DNA from: Haplosporangium gracile
Taxonomy: Eukaryota; Mortierellomycota; Mortierellomycetes; Mortierellales; Mortierellaceae
Assembly: GCA_015499985.1 (NCBI GenBank)
Contig: JAAAUF010000889.1
Span: 1-16,876 of the forward strand
DNA length: 16,876 nucleotides
Direction of reading: 5' to 3'
Positions within the stretch are counted from its first letter, which is position 1; each line of letters begins with the position of its first letter. Below the pieces are notes generated by a model. It had not been told where the DNA came from. It made no database searches and saw nothing but the letters and a program-made list of their open reading frames with translations. Shown here in pieces: positions 1-10,186 of this stretch. The position numbers and the translations under genes were made by a program.

Positions 1-1811
1 CACCTTTTTTTCCATCCTTCTTTGTTTCCCGCCTCGTCTCCTTCGCACTGCTCTTTTTTTATGTCAACAAAAATCCTCCGGACGCTTTGCTGAAGACAAA
101 CAGCTCATAGTTTTGCATGATTTCTCTTTTTGTTCCCATGGGCATCCGACGGGCCCAACTATGGACAAAACATAAAATTCTTTGGGGATGAAGTGCGAGG
201 AGGAGACAAACGCAGTTATCCGAAAGGAGGAGACCAACGATGGTTTGGTTATCCGTGATTGCGCTTAGGCAACTTGTAGTTCTCAGGAGAAGAAGAGGGC
301 TCTATGTTTCTCTAGTGCTTCTACCTTGAGCGGGTACATGACGTTGAAGTGTTAACGACCATCCAAGGACCGCAAATGCGAGGGAGGCAAGAAGGAAAAA
401 TTGATGGGAACTTGGACAAGAAAAAGGTGGTTACCGGACCTGGGGCCAATTGGCGACGACGAAGAGAACGAGTAGAGGCAGAGCCGAAAAATGTACATCG
501 AGAGGACTACATAGTACCGGGCTTGTACCTCCCCTACCCCAAAAACGTAAAGAAGTACTTTTCTGTCTCTCTTCTTGAATGTCCAACTTTTCTTCTCCAC
601 AACGAAGCCAGTTGACATGCATGTGTCTGTCATTGTTCAGATGGGGAATATGTCGAGTAATGGCGTACAACGTGGACTTGTTTGGTGGCAAAAATCCCAC
701 CCATCGTCCTCAACTCTCCCTCAATGAGATATGCATTGTCCACTTTTTTTTCTTGCCAGCAAGTTTGCATGGAACAAACAACAAAAGAAGAGTGATAAGG
801 AATCACTTGACATGCGGAAAACGCCCCCCCTTTTCTGCACACACACATTATCCGTGGGCACCCAGGTCCATTCAGATAGGTCTTGCTGGGCTTCCCCTTT
901 CTTCCGGTCAGACACACACAGAGAAAAAGCTACAAGTGAGCAAGCAAGGTTCCTAAAAAGCCCTTTTGCGAGATACGATCGAAAGACAATTTTTTTCAAC
1001 GTGTCAATTTGAACAAAGTAAACTTTATTTTAAGCCCCAGCAAGGACGAAAAACTCTTTCGACATCTAGCCTTCCGCTTTTGAGAGTTCCTGCTATATAA
1101 CGTCCATTTCAGAACTTATGGTCGAGTTCTTTTGTGCGAGGGAAGGTTTACTGTAAAAGTCTACACAGAAGAAAGGTTAGCGAGGTGTGGTTTGGTAATA
1201 ATTAAAGGAGATTGACCCTGGATGAATACTTACGTAATGGCACTCAAGTTGGTACTGAAGTTATTGCCCTTGATTCGATTCGAGTAGGGAAGGTAACAAA
1301 AGCAAGAACAATCGTCGTAATGAACGGTAGCGATACTTGATGAATATAAAGCTCGAAACTTACAATTAACCCTCAATTGATCGCTCGTTCTGGTCCTTGT
1401 TATGCTGAGAAAGTATGGCATTGGATGTCTACGACCAGTTCGCGGGAAGTTACTTAACACGGTCTCAAAAAGACGAGGATACATAACCTGACGCTGATCT
1501 AAACCCACATCCTGCCTGTCGATACAATGTCGACATTGTTCATCTTTTGCTCGTCCGTTACTTCATCCGAATAACACATGTGAATTCAGGTGGTTGGATC
1601 AGGTTGTAACTTGAGCAATGGGTTGAAGAAGAAGCGGTGCACACACATGGCCAGAGACGTTTAAACAACTAATAGGCAGTCACGTCAACAACAAAGGGCG
1701 ATTCACAAAAAAAAAAAAGAGGAATCACAGACATGAACAAAGGACACACTCAAGGACAGGAGTAACCTTCAAAGTGCAGCAACCAGGAAAGAACCCAATA
1801 AGCATACAACA
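1..1811. other. Spacer upstream of the rRNA methyltransferase gene; no supported gene
   Basis: I see no convincing gene in this stretch. Open frames of 60-125 codons occur in several frames on both strands, but none has a recognisable motif, a sustained composition bias or paired splice sites that would extend it. The last few hundred bases should hold the promoter and 5' leader of the methyltransferase gene: there is an A run at about 1709-1720, and an A-rich leader (agcatacaacaATGG) precedes the start codon. A TATA-like string (ctatataa) lies near 1092-1099, but it is about 700 bp from the start codon and may not be relevant. A 16-bp palindrome at 1524-1539 is listed separately. Confidence 0.5.
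1524..1539. promoter_or_regulatory. 16-bp perfect palindrome (possible dimeric factor site)
   Basis: ACAATGTCGACATTGT equals its own reverse complement over all 16 bases. It lies about 270 bp upstream of the methyltransferase start codon, inside the probable promoter region. Perfect palindromes of this length can bind homodimeric transcription factors. A role here is inference only, and roughly one chance occurrence in every few windows of this size would be expected. Confidence 0.3.
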
Positions 1812-3156
1812 ATGGCCGTCAAGAAACCAAAACGATCGACCGCAAAGCGGAGGCGCATTCCCGTTACTGCATCACTCCCTCCCACAACCACCTCACAACC
1901 CACCGTCACGCCAGCAGGATCCTCCTCAGCAGACTCACTATCAGTTCTCATGGCATTAACTCCCTCAGGTACGGAGACAACCTCCACTACTTCCTCACTC
2001 TTGACCATCAAATCCTCAAAAGCCGTCGCCCGCAAAAAATCCTCAATGGCCACTGCCCAATTGATCCGACGATACCATACCCTCAACAAGGAGCTCTCCC
2101 AATGTCTTGCCCGCATCGATGCCTCACAGACAGGAACTGGAGAAAGTGGCAGAGGAGGTGGATATCAGAGATCGCAGGAACCGAGGTATACGGCGCAGCA
2201 AAAGGCGAATGATTTGGCAAGGATAGCGGCGATCCGGCAGGAGATGGATGATCTTGGAGGACTGGACATGTACCAGAAGGCGTCGACTTTGGGTCAGTCC
2301 AAGCAGCGTGGAGGCGATTCTAGCAAGTGGTTGATTCCCGTTATCGAGAGCTGTCATCCTAAACTTGACAAAAAGGTATAGCTGCTAAGGGAGCAACGGC
2401 TTCATCGACATGAAGCATCAAACTGACAATAATTGAACTCATTATTAATGCTTACTTTCTTTTGAACCTTTGAAACATGTAGGCGGGCAAGTCTTTAAGA
2501 TTGCTGGACATTGGAGCACTCTCGCCTTACAACTATCAAAAGTACAGTTCCTGGATTAAAGCAACCCCCATCGACCTCAATCCCCAGGATCCCCTCATCA
2601 CAAAGATGGATTTCCTAGAAATGCCCGTACCCACCACTAAAGACCAACTCTTTGACGTCGTCTGTCTCTCTCTTGTCGTCAACTTTGTCGGCGACCCAAC
2701 TCAACGCGGCGAGATCTTGCGTCATTCGACTCGATTCTTGGTCCCAGGCACGGGGCTTTTGTATTTGGTGCTGCCGCTGCCGTGTATTGACAATTCGCGG
2801 TATATGGATCATGAGCTGCTGGTCGAGATGATGGCGGCGTTGGGGTACACGACGCTTGTGAGCCATCACCTTGCCAAAAAGTTGGCCTACTATGCTTTTC
2901 GACTGGATGTTGCCCCTAGGGACAATAAGGATGGCAACAAGAAGGGAGGGGGTAAGAAGGCAGTGGTCAATCAACTGTTTCCCAAGAAGATGCGTCATGA
3001 CAAGCCCAATCGTAACAAGTAAGTCTGCCCTTGCATTCCTTTGACTGGTTGTGAGAAAGCTTTGGTAGATTCTTATGGAGATGTCTTTTCAGCCAACTAA
3101 CCAGCCTTCTCTCATTGTTTTACGCCTTTTGTAGCTTCTGCATTGTCCTTGCATAG
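1812..3156 (+). CDS. BMT2: Bmt2-family 25S rRNA adenine-N(1) methyltransferase, three exons
   Basis: Exons 1812-2375, 2483-3018 and 3135-3156 (373 codons plus TAG); introns 2376-2482 (gtatag...gtag) and 3019-3134 (gtaagt...gtag). In yeast, Bmt2 uses S-adenosylmethionine to make one m1A in 25S rRNA in the nucleolus. The N-terminus is very basic (KKPKRSTAKRRR, residues 4-15), fitting nucleolar import. Exon 2 opens with the SAM-binding loop LLDIGAL (195-201), followed by PIDLNP (217-222), DFLEMP (231-236) and the family-typical FDVVCLSLVVNFVGDP (about 245-260). The start ATG has a good context (acaATGGCC) and no in-frame ATG precedes it. Reading on past exon 2 gives an early end at TAA 3020; splicing at the perfect donor gtaagt (3019) instead adds NFCIVLA, a hydrophobic tail of the sort I associate with this family. 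Animal homologues include the SAM sensor SAMTOR, but a fungal rRNA methyltransferase is likelier. The family call is by motif recognition, not a search. Confidence 0.88.
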
Positions 3157-3178
3157 CACTGTTGAACGTCTAACAACT

Positions 3179-3184
3179 AATAAA
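3179..3184 (+). terminator. AATAAA polyadenylation signal candidate after BMT2
   Basis: AATAAA lies 23 nt after the TAG of the 22-nt terminal exon. This suits a short 3' UTR, although fungal poly(A) signals are loose and cleavage could happen further downstream. Confidence 0.4.
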
Positions 3185-3954
3185 AAACACCTAAGCAGGA
3201 ACAATCTTGTCAACCGATTCATAACTATTACCCTCGACCCATCACTCTACTTCCTCCACACCTCCACATAAACGTACCCATACCTACCTGCATGCATCAT
3301 AGTTCGTTCAACGGGATCGAGAGTCTTCCTTTGTTCAATCTGGGCTCGAGGAATGCGTTCTAGGCTATTCTTCTACACCCTCCAGCCCTCACTGTCTCAT
3401 CCCCTTCCTTAATTATTCGAAACTCCGACGCTAAGAAGATCAGATTTTCATTCTTCCTCTCCCTTCTTCCTTCGATTATCGCTTTGGTTTACAGAGTGGA
3501 GGAAACAAAAAAAAAAAAAAAGGCATGCGATATCGATGGACGGATGAACTTTCGATCAATTGCATTTAGACTGGGCGCGCCTCGGTAGTCCCTCTGCGCA
3601 ATATCCTCTCGCTCTGGATAGAAGGGCGGAGGGGTAGAGAAAAATGAGATTTAAAAAAAATTGCATGTTTGTCACACAACAGACGTTGGAAATTATTAGG
3701 AGAGGGACACAATCTGTGGGTGGGTCCATGGGATCAAAAGGAGAGAATCACTTTATTCTTTCTTGCCCTACTGTCCATATTATTTTGTCTTCTCAACGGA
3801 CTTGTCTCCTCTCGGCCTCCGGACAAAGCGCGTAAGGGAGTCAAGTCCTACTCGTTGACATCAACAAACCACTTCAAAATCGAAAGAAAGAACAAAAAGA
3901 AGTGAGCTCAGGAAGAGGACACGACTTAATTGAAAGAGGACATTATTCTCAGTA

Positions 3955-3973
3955 TTTTTTTTTTTTTTTTTTT
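3955..3973 (+). repeat. 19-base T homopolymer
   Basis: An uninterrupted run of T, the longest homopolymer in the window. It is probably slippage-prone and nucleosome-disfavouring; no gene boundary is tied to it. Confidence 0.85.
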
Positions 3974-4867
3974 GGCAGATCGTGCATCAGGTTAAAAAAA
4001 AACTAGAAGGCAAAAGATGAAAGCCCAACCGCCGCCTGCATCCGGGCTCAATTATGTTTTCCATCTTGTTCATGAAAAGCACTTCATTGGAATTGGACTG
4101 GGTCAAGGGTAGTAATGATGACGGGTGAAAGAAAGGAAGGAGGAAGGGACGAGGAGGATGACGAAGAAAAGCCAGGGGGCTGAACATCGTCCTTATGTAC
4201 AATTGGATGATTGACGATGAACGTCGGAAAAAGGGGGGAGGGAATGAGAATAAGTGCGTCTCGTGTCAATAGAAGAGGGATTTCTCTTTCTGTCGTTATA
4301 CCAGCTCGATTATTTTTGGGTGCTGTCTGTGTATCGCTCTTCTACTTTTCATTTCACATACGGTGGTCGGGTCAGCCCAGGACTGCAGAAAGGAGACGGG
4401 AAAGAAGGGAAGGAGCCAACAGAACAGAATAGAAAACAGTGTTAAAGGGCAAATGCTCTCGTTTTTTACACAGGTCAGGTAAAGTAAACGGTACTGTACT
4501 CATTCAACTGCCGGAAAGAAAAGGGAATGAAATGGCAAAGAGGGTGGGAAAAGAGAAAGAAGAGCCGTTGCTGATAACCGGCAATTGTTGGATGATAAAA
4601 TGGGCCAACCAACCCTCTCAGGCAGACCAACAAAAACAAACAAACAAACCCACTCCCGCTTGACAATTCGACTCTTCTTCCTTCTTCCTCTCTACGCCCT
4701 TCCTTTAATTTTGACAGCCTGTATTTTATTTTCCACGTTTGTTGGCTGACAGTGATTCGCATTCTTTTGCTTCTCTTGCATTTATTTCACAACACCCACC
4801 TTTTTTACTCTTTCTCTTGGCCTTATTTGTCGTTTTGTCGCTGTTTTTCACCCGTAAGACTAAAAAG

Positions 4868-7232
4868 ATGCCCAGGACGCCGAGTACGATGGCTCCAAGG
4901 CCACACATCCGCGTAATAATTGTTGGAGCTGGTATTGGAGGGCTCATGCTAGGTATTCTCCTTCAGAGGATGGGCGTTACCTACCAGATCTTTGAGCGTG
5001 CGCCCAAAGTCAAGCCCTTAGGTAAAGGATACCCTTTTATCGCCTTCAAGGCTAAGTACTTGCTTTTCTGGTTCTTTCTTGATAATTGACTCCTCCTTAT
5101 GGCAATACCTCCTCATCAAACAGGCGCATTGATGTCGATTAATTCAAACATCTTGCCGGTGTTTGAACAGCTGGGGCTGCTGGAGCGGGTCGAGGCGATC
5201 TCGTTGTTGATCTATTATACGACCCTGTTTAACGGCAAGCTGGAGAAGATTGCAGAAGTCAATACCAAGGACCACAGAGATCGGTATGTAACAACTTTTA
5301 AAGGGCGTTATTAATGGCGATGTGTTTCGCTAGGGATGAATGGAGAAGGAGAACGAGTTCTCGGGAAGAGAAAAATGAATCTTCATTTCCATCCATGTAT
5401 GAAAACACAAAAAACAACTCTCTGCTCGAAAAATGAACTCAAACTCAACCTAACAACGCTCAAACCATGGCACAAAATGCACAAACTCATTCTTTCTCAT
5501 CAAAAACAAACACTAAAAATCCAACTACACAAACCTTCGCACCCCCCCTCAAAAACCTTAGAGCTGGATACGACTTTCTAGTCTTCTCCCGTCCAGAACT
5601 GTACGACATCCTCCTAAGCGAGATCCCTTCAGAGCGTATCTCGTTCAATAAACGGGTGTTGAGCATGACAAAGACCATCAGCGGAACCGAGATCAACTGT
5701 TCCGACAACTCTTCCTACGAAGGCGACATTATCGTGGGCGCTGATGGGGCGTACAGTTCAATACGACAGAACATTTACAGAAAGATGTCTGAACTGGGAA
5801 CACTGCCGGTGTCGGATGGCAAGGATATGGCGATGCCATACTTGTGTATGGTCGGGACGACGACTCCTCGGGACCCGGAGATGTACCCGGAGCTGAAGGA
5901 TTTGCACACTCATATCCACCATGTGATTGGGGACAGTACACCTTACAGCGTAAGTGCCTTTGAAGGCCCTTTTTGTCATTTCAACTTTGTATTTTAGTCA
6001 TGATTGAGCCTGGAACAGGGAGGGAGACAATACCACTATTTGCTAATCCCCCTCGTTTCTCTCTGCTCCCCTTCTTCCCTGTCCTCTTTTCAACTGCCAT
6101 GCGATAATGTAGTGGACAGTGATCACGATCCCAGGCAACCGATTCTGCTGGAGCGTCATGGCACAGATCACAAACCAAGCCGAAGCTAGAGAACAGCGGT
6201 TTAGGAACTCGGAATGGGGGCCCGAGGCGAACGAGGAATTGATCGAAGCTGTCCGCACGTTCTCGGTCACCTTTGGAGGCACGTTGGGTGAGATTATTGA
6301 TGCGACGCCTAAGGACCGGATCTCGAAGGTCATGTTAGAGGAGAAGTTGTTTGAGACTTGGTATCATGAGAGTGTTGTCTTGATTGGCGATGGTAAGTCC
6401 TTATTTGAATTGTAGGCTGTGGTTTTTTAAGAGAGAAAGAATGAAAAAGAGAAGAGATGTATCTCGTGAGGAATACATTGAAATTCTTGAAAGTGTCGAC
6501 TACTAACCATTTTGAACATGCACTTTAATGTGAAAAAATCGGATTTTATGTTGTCCAACAACAGCATGCCACAAGGTAACCACACATTACCGGTTCAATG
6601 TTCACCCTCGCAGTTCATATCCATGAAACTCTTGCTGACCTACTCATCTCTATTTACCCATAACAGATGCTGCCAACGTCAGGTCAGGGAGCAATTAACG
6701 CGATGCAGGACGCGGTGATTCTTGCCAACTGCCTCTACGACCTTGAGAATGTGCGCCCCGAGTCGCTGACGGCGGCCTTCAAGTCCTACAAGCAGCAGCG
6801 ATACAGCGAGGCCAAGAAGCAAATCACCAATAGCAAAGTCAACGCCAAAATCTCTAGCGGCCAGGTACCTTTTCCGTCATTGATCATCAATTGCCTCATC
6901 ACTATGTCTCACTTACTTTAATCAGTCTCACTTCACAAACTAACAAACTCATCTCTGTTTCTCCCGCTCATCACTCGCCCACCTACCTTTTTTTTTTTTT
7001 ATTCTCCTCGTAGACAAAGGTAGATAGGGCAATACGCCATTTAGTCCTGAACTACATCCCCCGAACCCTCCAAGACCGGCAATTCACAAAAGATGCAGCC
7101 TACCGGCCTCAATGCACATTCATGCAACGAGTCCTCGACAAGGGCTCCGTCCCTTCCCAACCTCAGCTACCTTCTAGAAGATATGAGGCGGAAATGGAAG
7201 CTAACCGACGATATTTTTCTGTCCCCCTTTGA
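4868..7232 (+). CDS. FAD-dependent monooxygenase, copy A, seven exons including an 11-nt microexon
   Basis: Exons 4868-5021, 5124-5283, 5562-5949, 6113-6392, 6565-6575, 6667-6864 and 7014-7232; 469 residues. This is a class A flavoprotein monooxygenase (FAD_binding_3-like): such enzymes use NAD(P)H and O2 to hydroxylate or epoxidise organic substrates. Visible landmarks are the N-terminal FAD Rossmann motif GAGIGG (20-25) with ribose-binding E43 in FERAP, an SRPELY segment (114-119) typical of the family, the GADGAYSSIR motif (164-173) that contacts FAD and NAD(P)H, and the second FAD motif GDACHKMLPTSGQGA (326-340). There is no signal peptide, membrane segment or SKL-type peroxisomal tail. 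Every junction was placed by GT-AG sites plus alignment with the adjacent copy B; exons 2, 3 and the last exon match B exactly in length. The start could instead be the ATG at 4889, which would be closer to B's N-terminus. The substrate cannot be told from sequence. Confidence 0.88.
6565..6575 (+). other. 11-nt coding microexon in monooxygenase A
   Basis: The bases catgccacaag lie between ...caacag (acceptor ending at 6564) and gtaacc (donor at 6576). Joined to the single G left at 6392 they give codons GCA TGC CAC AAG (A-C-H-K), which line up with A-V-H-K in copy B and restore the family motif GDAxH...P. Splicing the flanking exons together directly would leave a 274-nt gap, not a multiple of three, and shift the frame. 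Introns on either side are 6393-6564 (172 nt) and 6576-6666 (91 nt). Confidence 0.87.
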
Positions 7233-7265
7233 TACCCCACTCTGCCCCTCTCTTCTCTTCTTATT

Positions 7266-7295
7266 CTACTCTACTCTACTCTACTCTACTCTACT
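7266..7295 (+). repeat. (CTACT)6 pentanucleotide microsatellite
   Basis: Six perfect tandem copies of CTACT start 34 nt after the stop codon of monooxygenase A, so the repeat is probably transcribed in its 3' UTR. Confidence 0.9.
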
Positions 7296-7441
7296 TCACC
7301 TTTTGGTCGTTTATTCACACGTTTTGTTAATTAGGTTTTCTTGATGGTATCGATGTGCAAGTAATAATATAATATTGATATTGGATGAAAAGCTATGTTT
7401 GTATTTGTTGGTGCTGTTTTTTGATCCTGGGTCTCGGGAAT

Positions 7442-7474
7442 TGTGTGTGTGTGTTGTTGTTGTTGTTGTTGTTG
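7442..7474 (+). repeat. Compound (TG)n(GTT)n microsatellite
   Basis: About six TG dinucleotides run straight into about seven GTT trinucleotides. On the minus strand the GTT part would read as glutamine codons, which gives a false protein-like signal there. Confidence 0.9.
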
Positions 7475-8134
7475 TGAGTATGGAAAGGCAAGAGCGAAGT
7501 AGCTAATGTATGACAAAGTTTGCCAGTTGGTCAAGGAAACAAAAACAACAATGGGAATTGAGTTTTGGTATGGACTGGAGAAAGGACTGGGAACTTTGTT
7601 GGCTTCCCGATTGCTTTTGCATATGGTCGTGCGTGTCAAAGTTTGTCCTTGTTTTTTTGACACTGCTGTGGTGGTGGTCTGGCGCGGATTGAACTTTTCG
7701 ATTGATGGTTGATGGGCAAGCCAATTCGAGCAAAGAGCGTACAGCTTGTATGAGAGAAAGAGCAGAGAAGAGAGAAGGGCATTCGCCTTCTTTCCATCAG
7801 CGTTTGTTTTGACTGCTGGAATGAATGAGCATTTTTTATGAAAGATCAAGGACTGGAAGCACTGCTCTCAAATTTTAGCCGTCCAAGAAAAATATTCATT
7901 CGTCTATCATGAATGAACATCCACTCACCCACCCATCGCCTCCCTCATCGTACAACGCAGGTTGATACGACGGGTGGAACGACAAATAAAAAATGAAAAA
8001 AGTGCTCACTGTGCATCTGCAGCCCCAGTCCGTCAACAAAAAACATACTGTAATCACAGGACAAATCAATCCATTCGTTGGAAACGTGCCCTTGTTTTTT
8101 TTTGTATTAGTGTCTTCGGAAAGAAGAGGATCGA

Positions 8135-8245
8135 TTCTCTTTCTTCTTTTCTTCCTTCCTTCCTTTCTTCCTTCCTTTCGTTTTTTCCTCTCTTCTTTTC
8201 TTCTTTTCTTTTCTTTTCTTTTCTTTTTTTTTTCTCTTCATATTT
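8135..8245 (+). promoter_or_regulatory. Pyrimidine-rich promoter/leader tract of monooxygenase B
   Basis: About 110 bases made almost only of C and T (ttcctt and ttcttttctt units) end about 30 nt before the start codon of copy B. CT-rich blocks near the transcription start are common in promoters of filamentous fungi, and the ATG follows a short A/C-rich leader (acacacaaatatccaatcATG). A weaker C/T block (about 4670-4710) precedes copy A. The tract also behaves as a low-complexity repeat. Confidence 0.55.
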
Positions 8246-8278
8246 TTTCCATTTACACCAACACACAAATATCCAATC

Positions 8279-10186
8279 ATGACTCTTCCTCCAAGACCTC
8301 GCCCTACCGTGGTGATCGTGGGCGCCGGAATTGCTGGTCTAATGATGGGAATCCTCCTCGATAAGATGGATATCCCTTACACGATCCTCGAGCGTGCTCC
8401 CAAAGTGAAACCCCTCGGTATGCTTCTCTCCTCCCTTTTTGCTTTTTCTTGAGCTAACAACAGTTTTCTTATGCATTCTCAGAATAATTTATTTCTTTTT
8501 TCTAACAAAATGTTATTTCTACTTGTTGTTGGAGAATAGGTGCGTTGATGAGCTTCAATGGAAACATCTTGGCACTTTTTGATCAGTTGGGTATGCTAGA
8601 GGAGGCGATGAGCATCTCGTTCAAGATCCATAGCACCAACCTCTTTGACGAGAAGCTTAACAAGCTTGCTGAAGTCGACACTAGCGACCACCACGATCGG
8701 TAAGGAAAAAAAAAACGTTGTGCACAGGGATATCGTCCATTCTCGAAGAAAATCAACTTATCGACCGAAACAAATCAAACAAACCAAACAAACATGCAAA
8801 CACAATCGCTCCATATCTATTATTTTCTTCCTCTTTTCTTATATGTATGGCACAATACAGCACGGGATACAACTTTATTGTTTTCTCACGCCCAGAACTG
8901 TACGAGATCATTCGGAAACGAGTCCCTGAAGAAAAGGTCCTAATGAACAAAAAGGTCACCGCCATCACGAAGACCGCTACGGGCGTCGAGGTCTCCTGCT
9001 CTGATAGCACTTCTTACGAGGGACATATCCTGATCGGTGCCGATGGTGCTTACAGTACCGTCCGCCAGAAGCTTTATAGCGACATGGAGGCTGAGGGAGT
9101 GCTTCCAAAGTCGGACGCTGAGGATTTGGCGATGCCTTATTTGTGCATGGTCGGAACTACGACCCCCCGGGATCCCACGAAGTATCCTGAACTCAAGGGA
9201 CCTAACACGCACATTCATCACGTTATCGGAGATGGCACCTCTTACAGCGTACGTTTTTTGTCACTCGTGAACTCTAGCATCAATATTTTCTAACAACCAG
9301 CAGGACTCTCCTCTTATTACTTTATTAACCAGTATCCCCCTCTATCTTGCCAATGTATATAGTGGACGGTGATTACTATTCCAGGAAACAGATTCTGCTG
9401 GAGCGTCATGCAACAGATCACAGACCCCGCAGAGGCCAAAGCCCAACGATTCCGCAACTCGGAATGGGGTCCCGAAGCAACCGAGAGCATGATCGCCGCC
9501 GTCCGTGACTTCCCCACAACCTTCGGAGGCGGCACCCTGGGAGACATTCTTGACGCAACCCCCAAGGATGTGGTCTCCAAGGTCATGCTGGAAGAGAAGT
9601 TGTTCGACACCTGGCACCATGGTAACATTGTGTTGATTGGAGACGCTGTGCACAAAATGTTGCCTACCTCTGGACAGGGTGCGATCAATGCGATGCAGGA
9701 TGCGGTGGTGTTGGCCAATTGTATTTATGATTTGGAGGACTTGAAGCCCGAGAGCTTGGACGCTGCGTTTGAATCGTATAGGCAGCAGCGTCATGGAGAG
9801 GCCAAGAAGCAGGTTGTCAATAGTGCCGTCAACGCCAAGATCTCCAGTGGTCAGGTATGCACATTTCCTCTCATTCATTGTCTTGTTGCTCCTTCGGCGT
9901 TTGAGTGAATAAGGCTACAGGACAGGTTATTAAACACGTTTCCATCCCCTTTTTTTCACCTTTGTAGACGTTCCTTGACAGGTGCGTGCGCCATGTGGTC
10001 CTGAACTGGATCCCCAAATCGTTCCAGGACCGCCAGTTCACAAAGGATGCTGCCTACCGTCCTCAATGCACATTCCTCCCTCGCATCCCCGACAAGGGCT
10101 CCGTCCCCTCCCTCCCTCAGCTTCCCTCTAAGCGATATCAGGCTGAGCAAGCAGTTGCCACTGCTGCTAGCTCCACTGCTCTTTAA
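8279..10186 (+). CDS. FAD-dependent monooxygenase, copy B, five exons
   Basis: Exons 8279-8417, 8540-8699, 8861-9248, 9363-9854 and 9968-10186; 465 residues. It is a tandem paralogue of the gene at 4868-7232 and shares its class A flavoprotein architecture: GAGIAG (15-20) with E38 in LERAP for FAD binding, SRPELY (about 109-114), GADGAYSTVR (159-168), and GDAVHKMLPTSGQGA (322-336), followed by a family tail (DRQFTKDAAYRPQCTF). It starts at the only sensible ATG, 10 codons before the first Rossmann strand. Splice positions equal those of copy A except that exon 4 (492 nt) is continuous where copy A has two more introns. It also has one extra glycine (FGGGTLGD against FGGTLGE in A). The C-terminus ends in small residues (ATAASSTAL) and differs from A's; neither looks like a targeting signal. 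Likely a soluble cytosolic hydroxylase of unknown substrate. Confidence 0.92.

Larger units (their letters stand above)
3157..4867. other. Spacer between BMT2 and the first FAD monooxygenase
   Basis: No gene is supported in these 1.7 kb. The stretch has an A run near 3509-3522, an uninterrupted 19-T run at 3955-3973, purine-rich DNA around 4100-4240, and a C/T-rich block at about 4670-4710 that probably belongs to the promoter or leader of the downstream oxygenase gene. The short open frames seen on both strands show no motif and no splice partners. Confidence 0.5.
7233..8278. other. Spacer between the two monooxygenase copies
   Basis: This holds the 3' end of copy A and the promoter and leader of copy B. 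It has two microsatellites (7266-7295 and 7442-7474) and a long pyrimidine tract directly upstream of copy B. AT-rich strings such as aataatataatatt (about 7363-7376) could serve 3' end formation of copy A. A 172-codon minus-strand open frame here lacks an ATG and is partly made by the GTT repeat, so I do not call it a gene. Confidence 0.55.

Noticed and set aside
4739..4867. N-terminal extension of monooxygenase A with a hydrophobic segment resembling a signal anchor
   Set aside because: The frame is open but begins at TTG with no upstream ATG. The first ATG is at 4868, and copy B has no such extension.
7331..7849. 172-codon minus-strand frame with a polyglutamine run
   Set aside because: It has no ATG (it opens at TTG), its Q run is the antisense of the GTT microsatellite, and it lies in the UTR and spacer between the two oxygenase genes.
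7962..8364. Plus-strand frames rich in S, F and L just before monooxygenase B
   Set aside because: They are translations of the pyrimidine tract and run into the start of copy B in the wrong frame.
9342..9878. 178-codon minus-strand frame overlapping monooxygenase B
   Set aside because: It is the antisense shadow of exon 4 of copy B. Similar shadows at 8940-9221 and 9317-9718 are rejected for the same reason.
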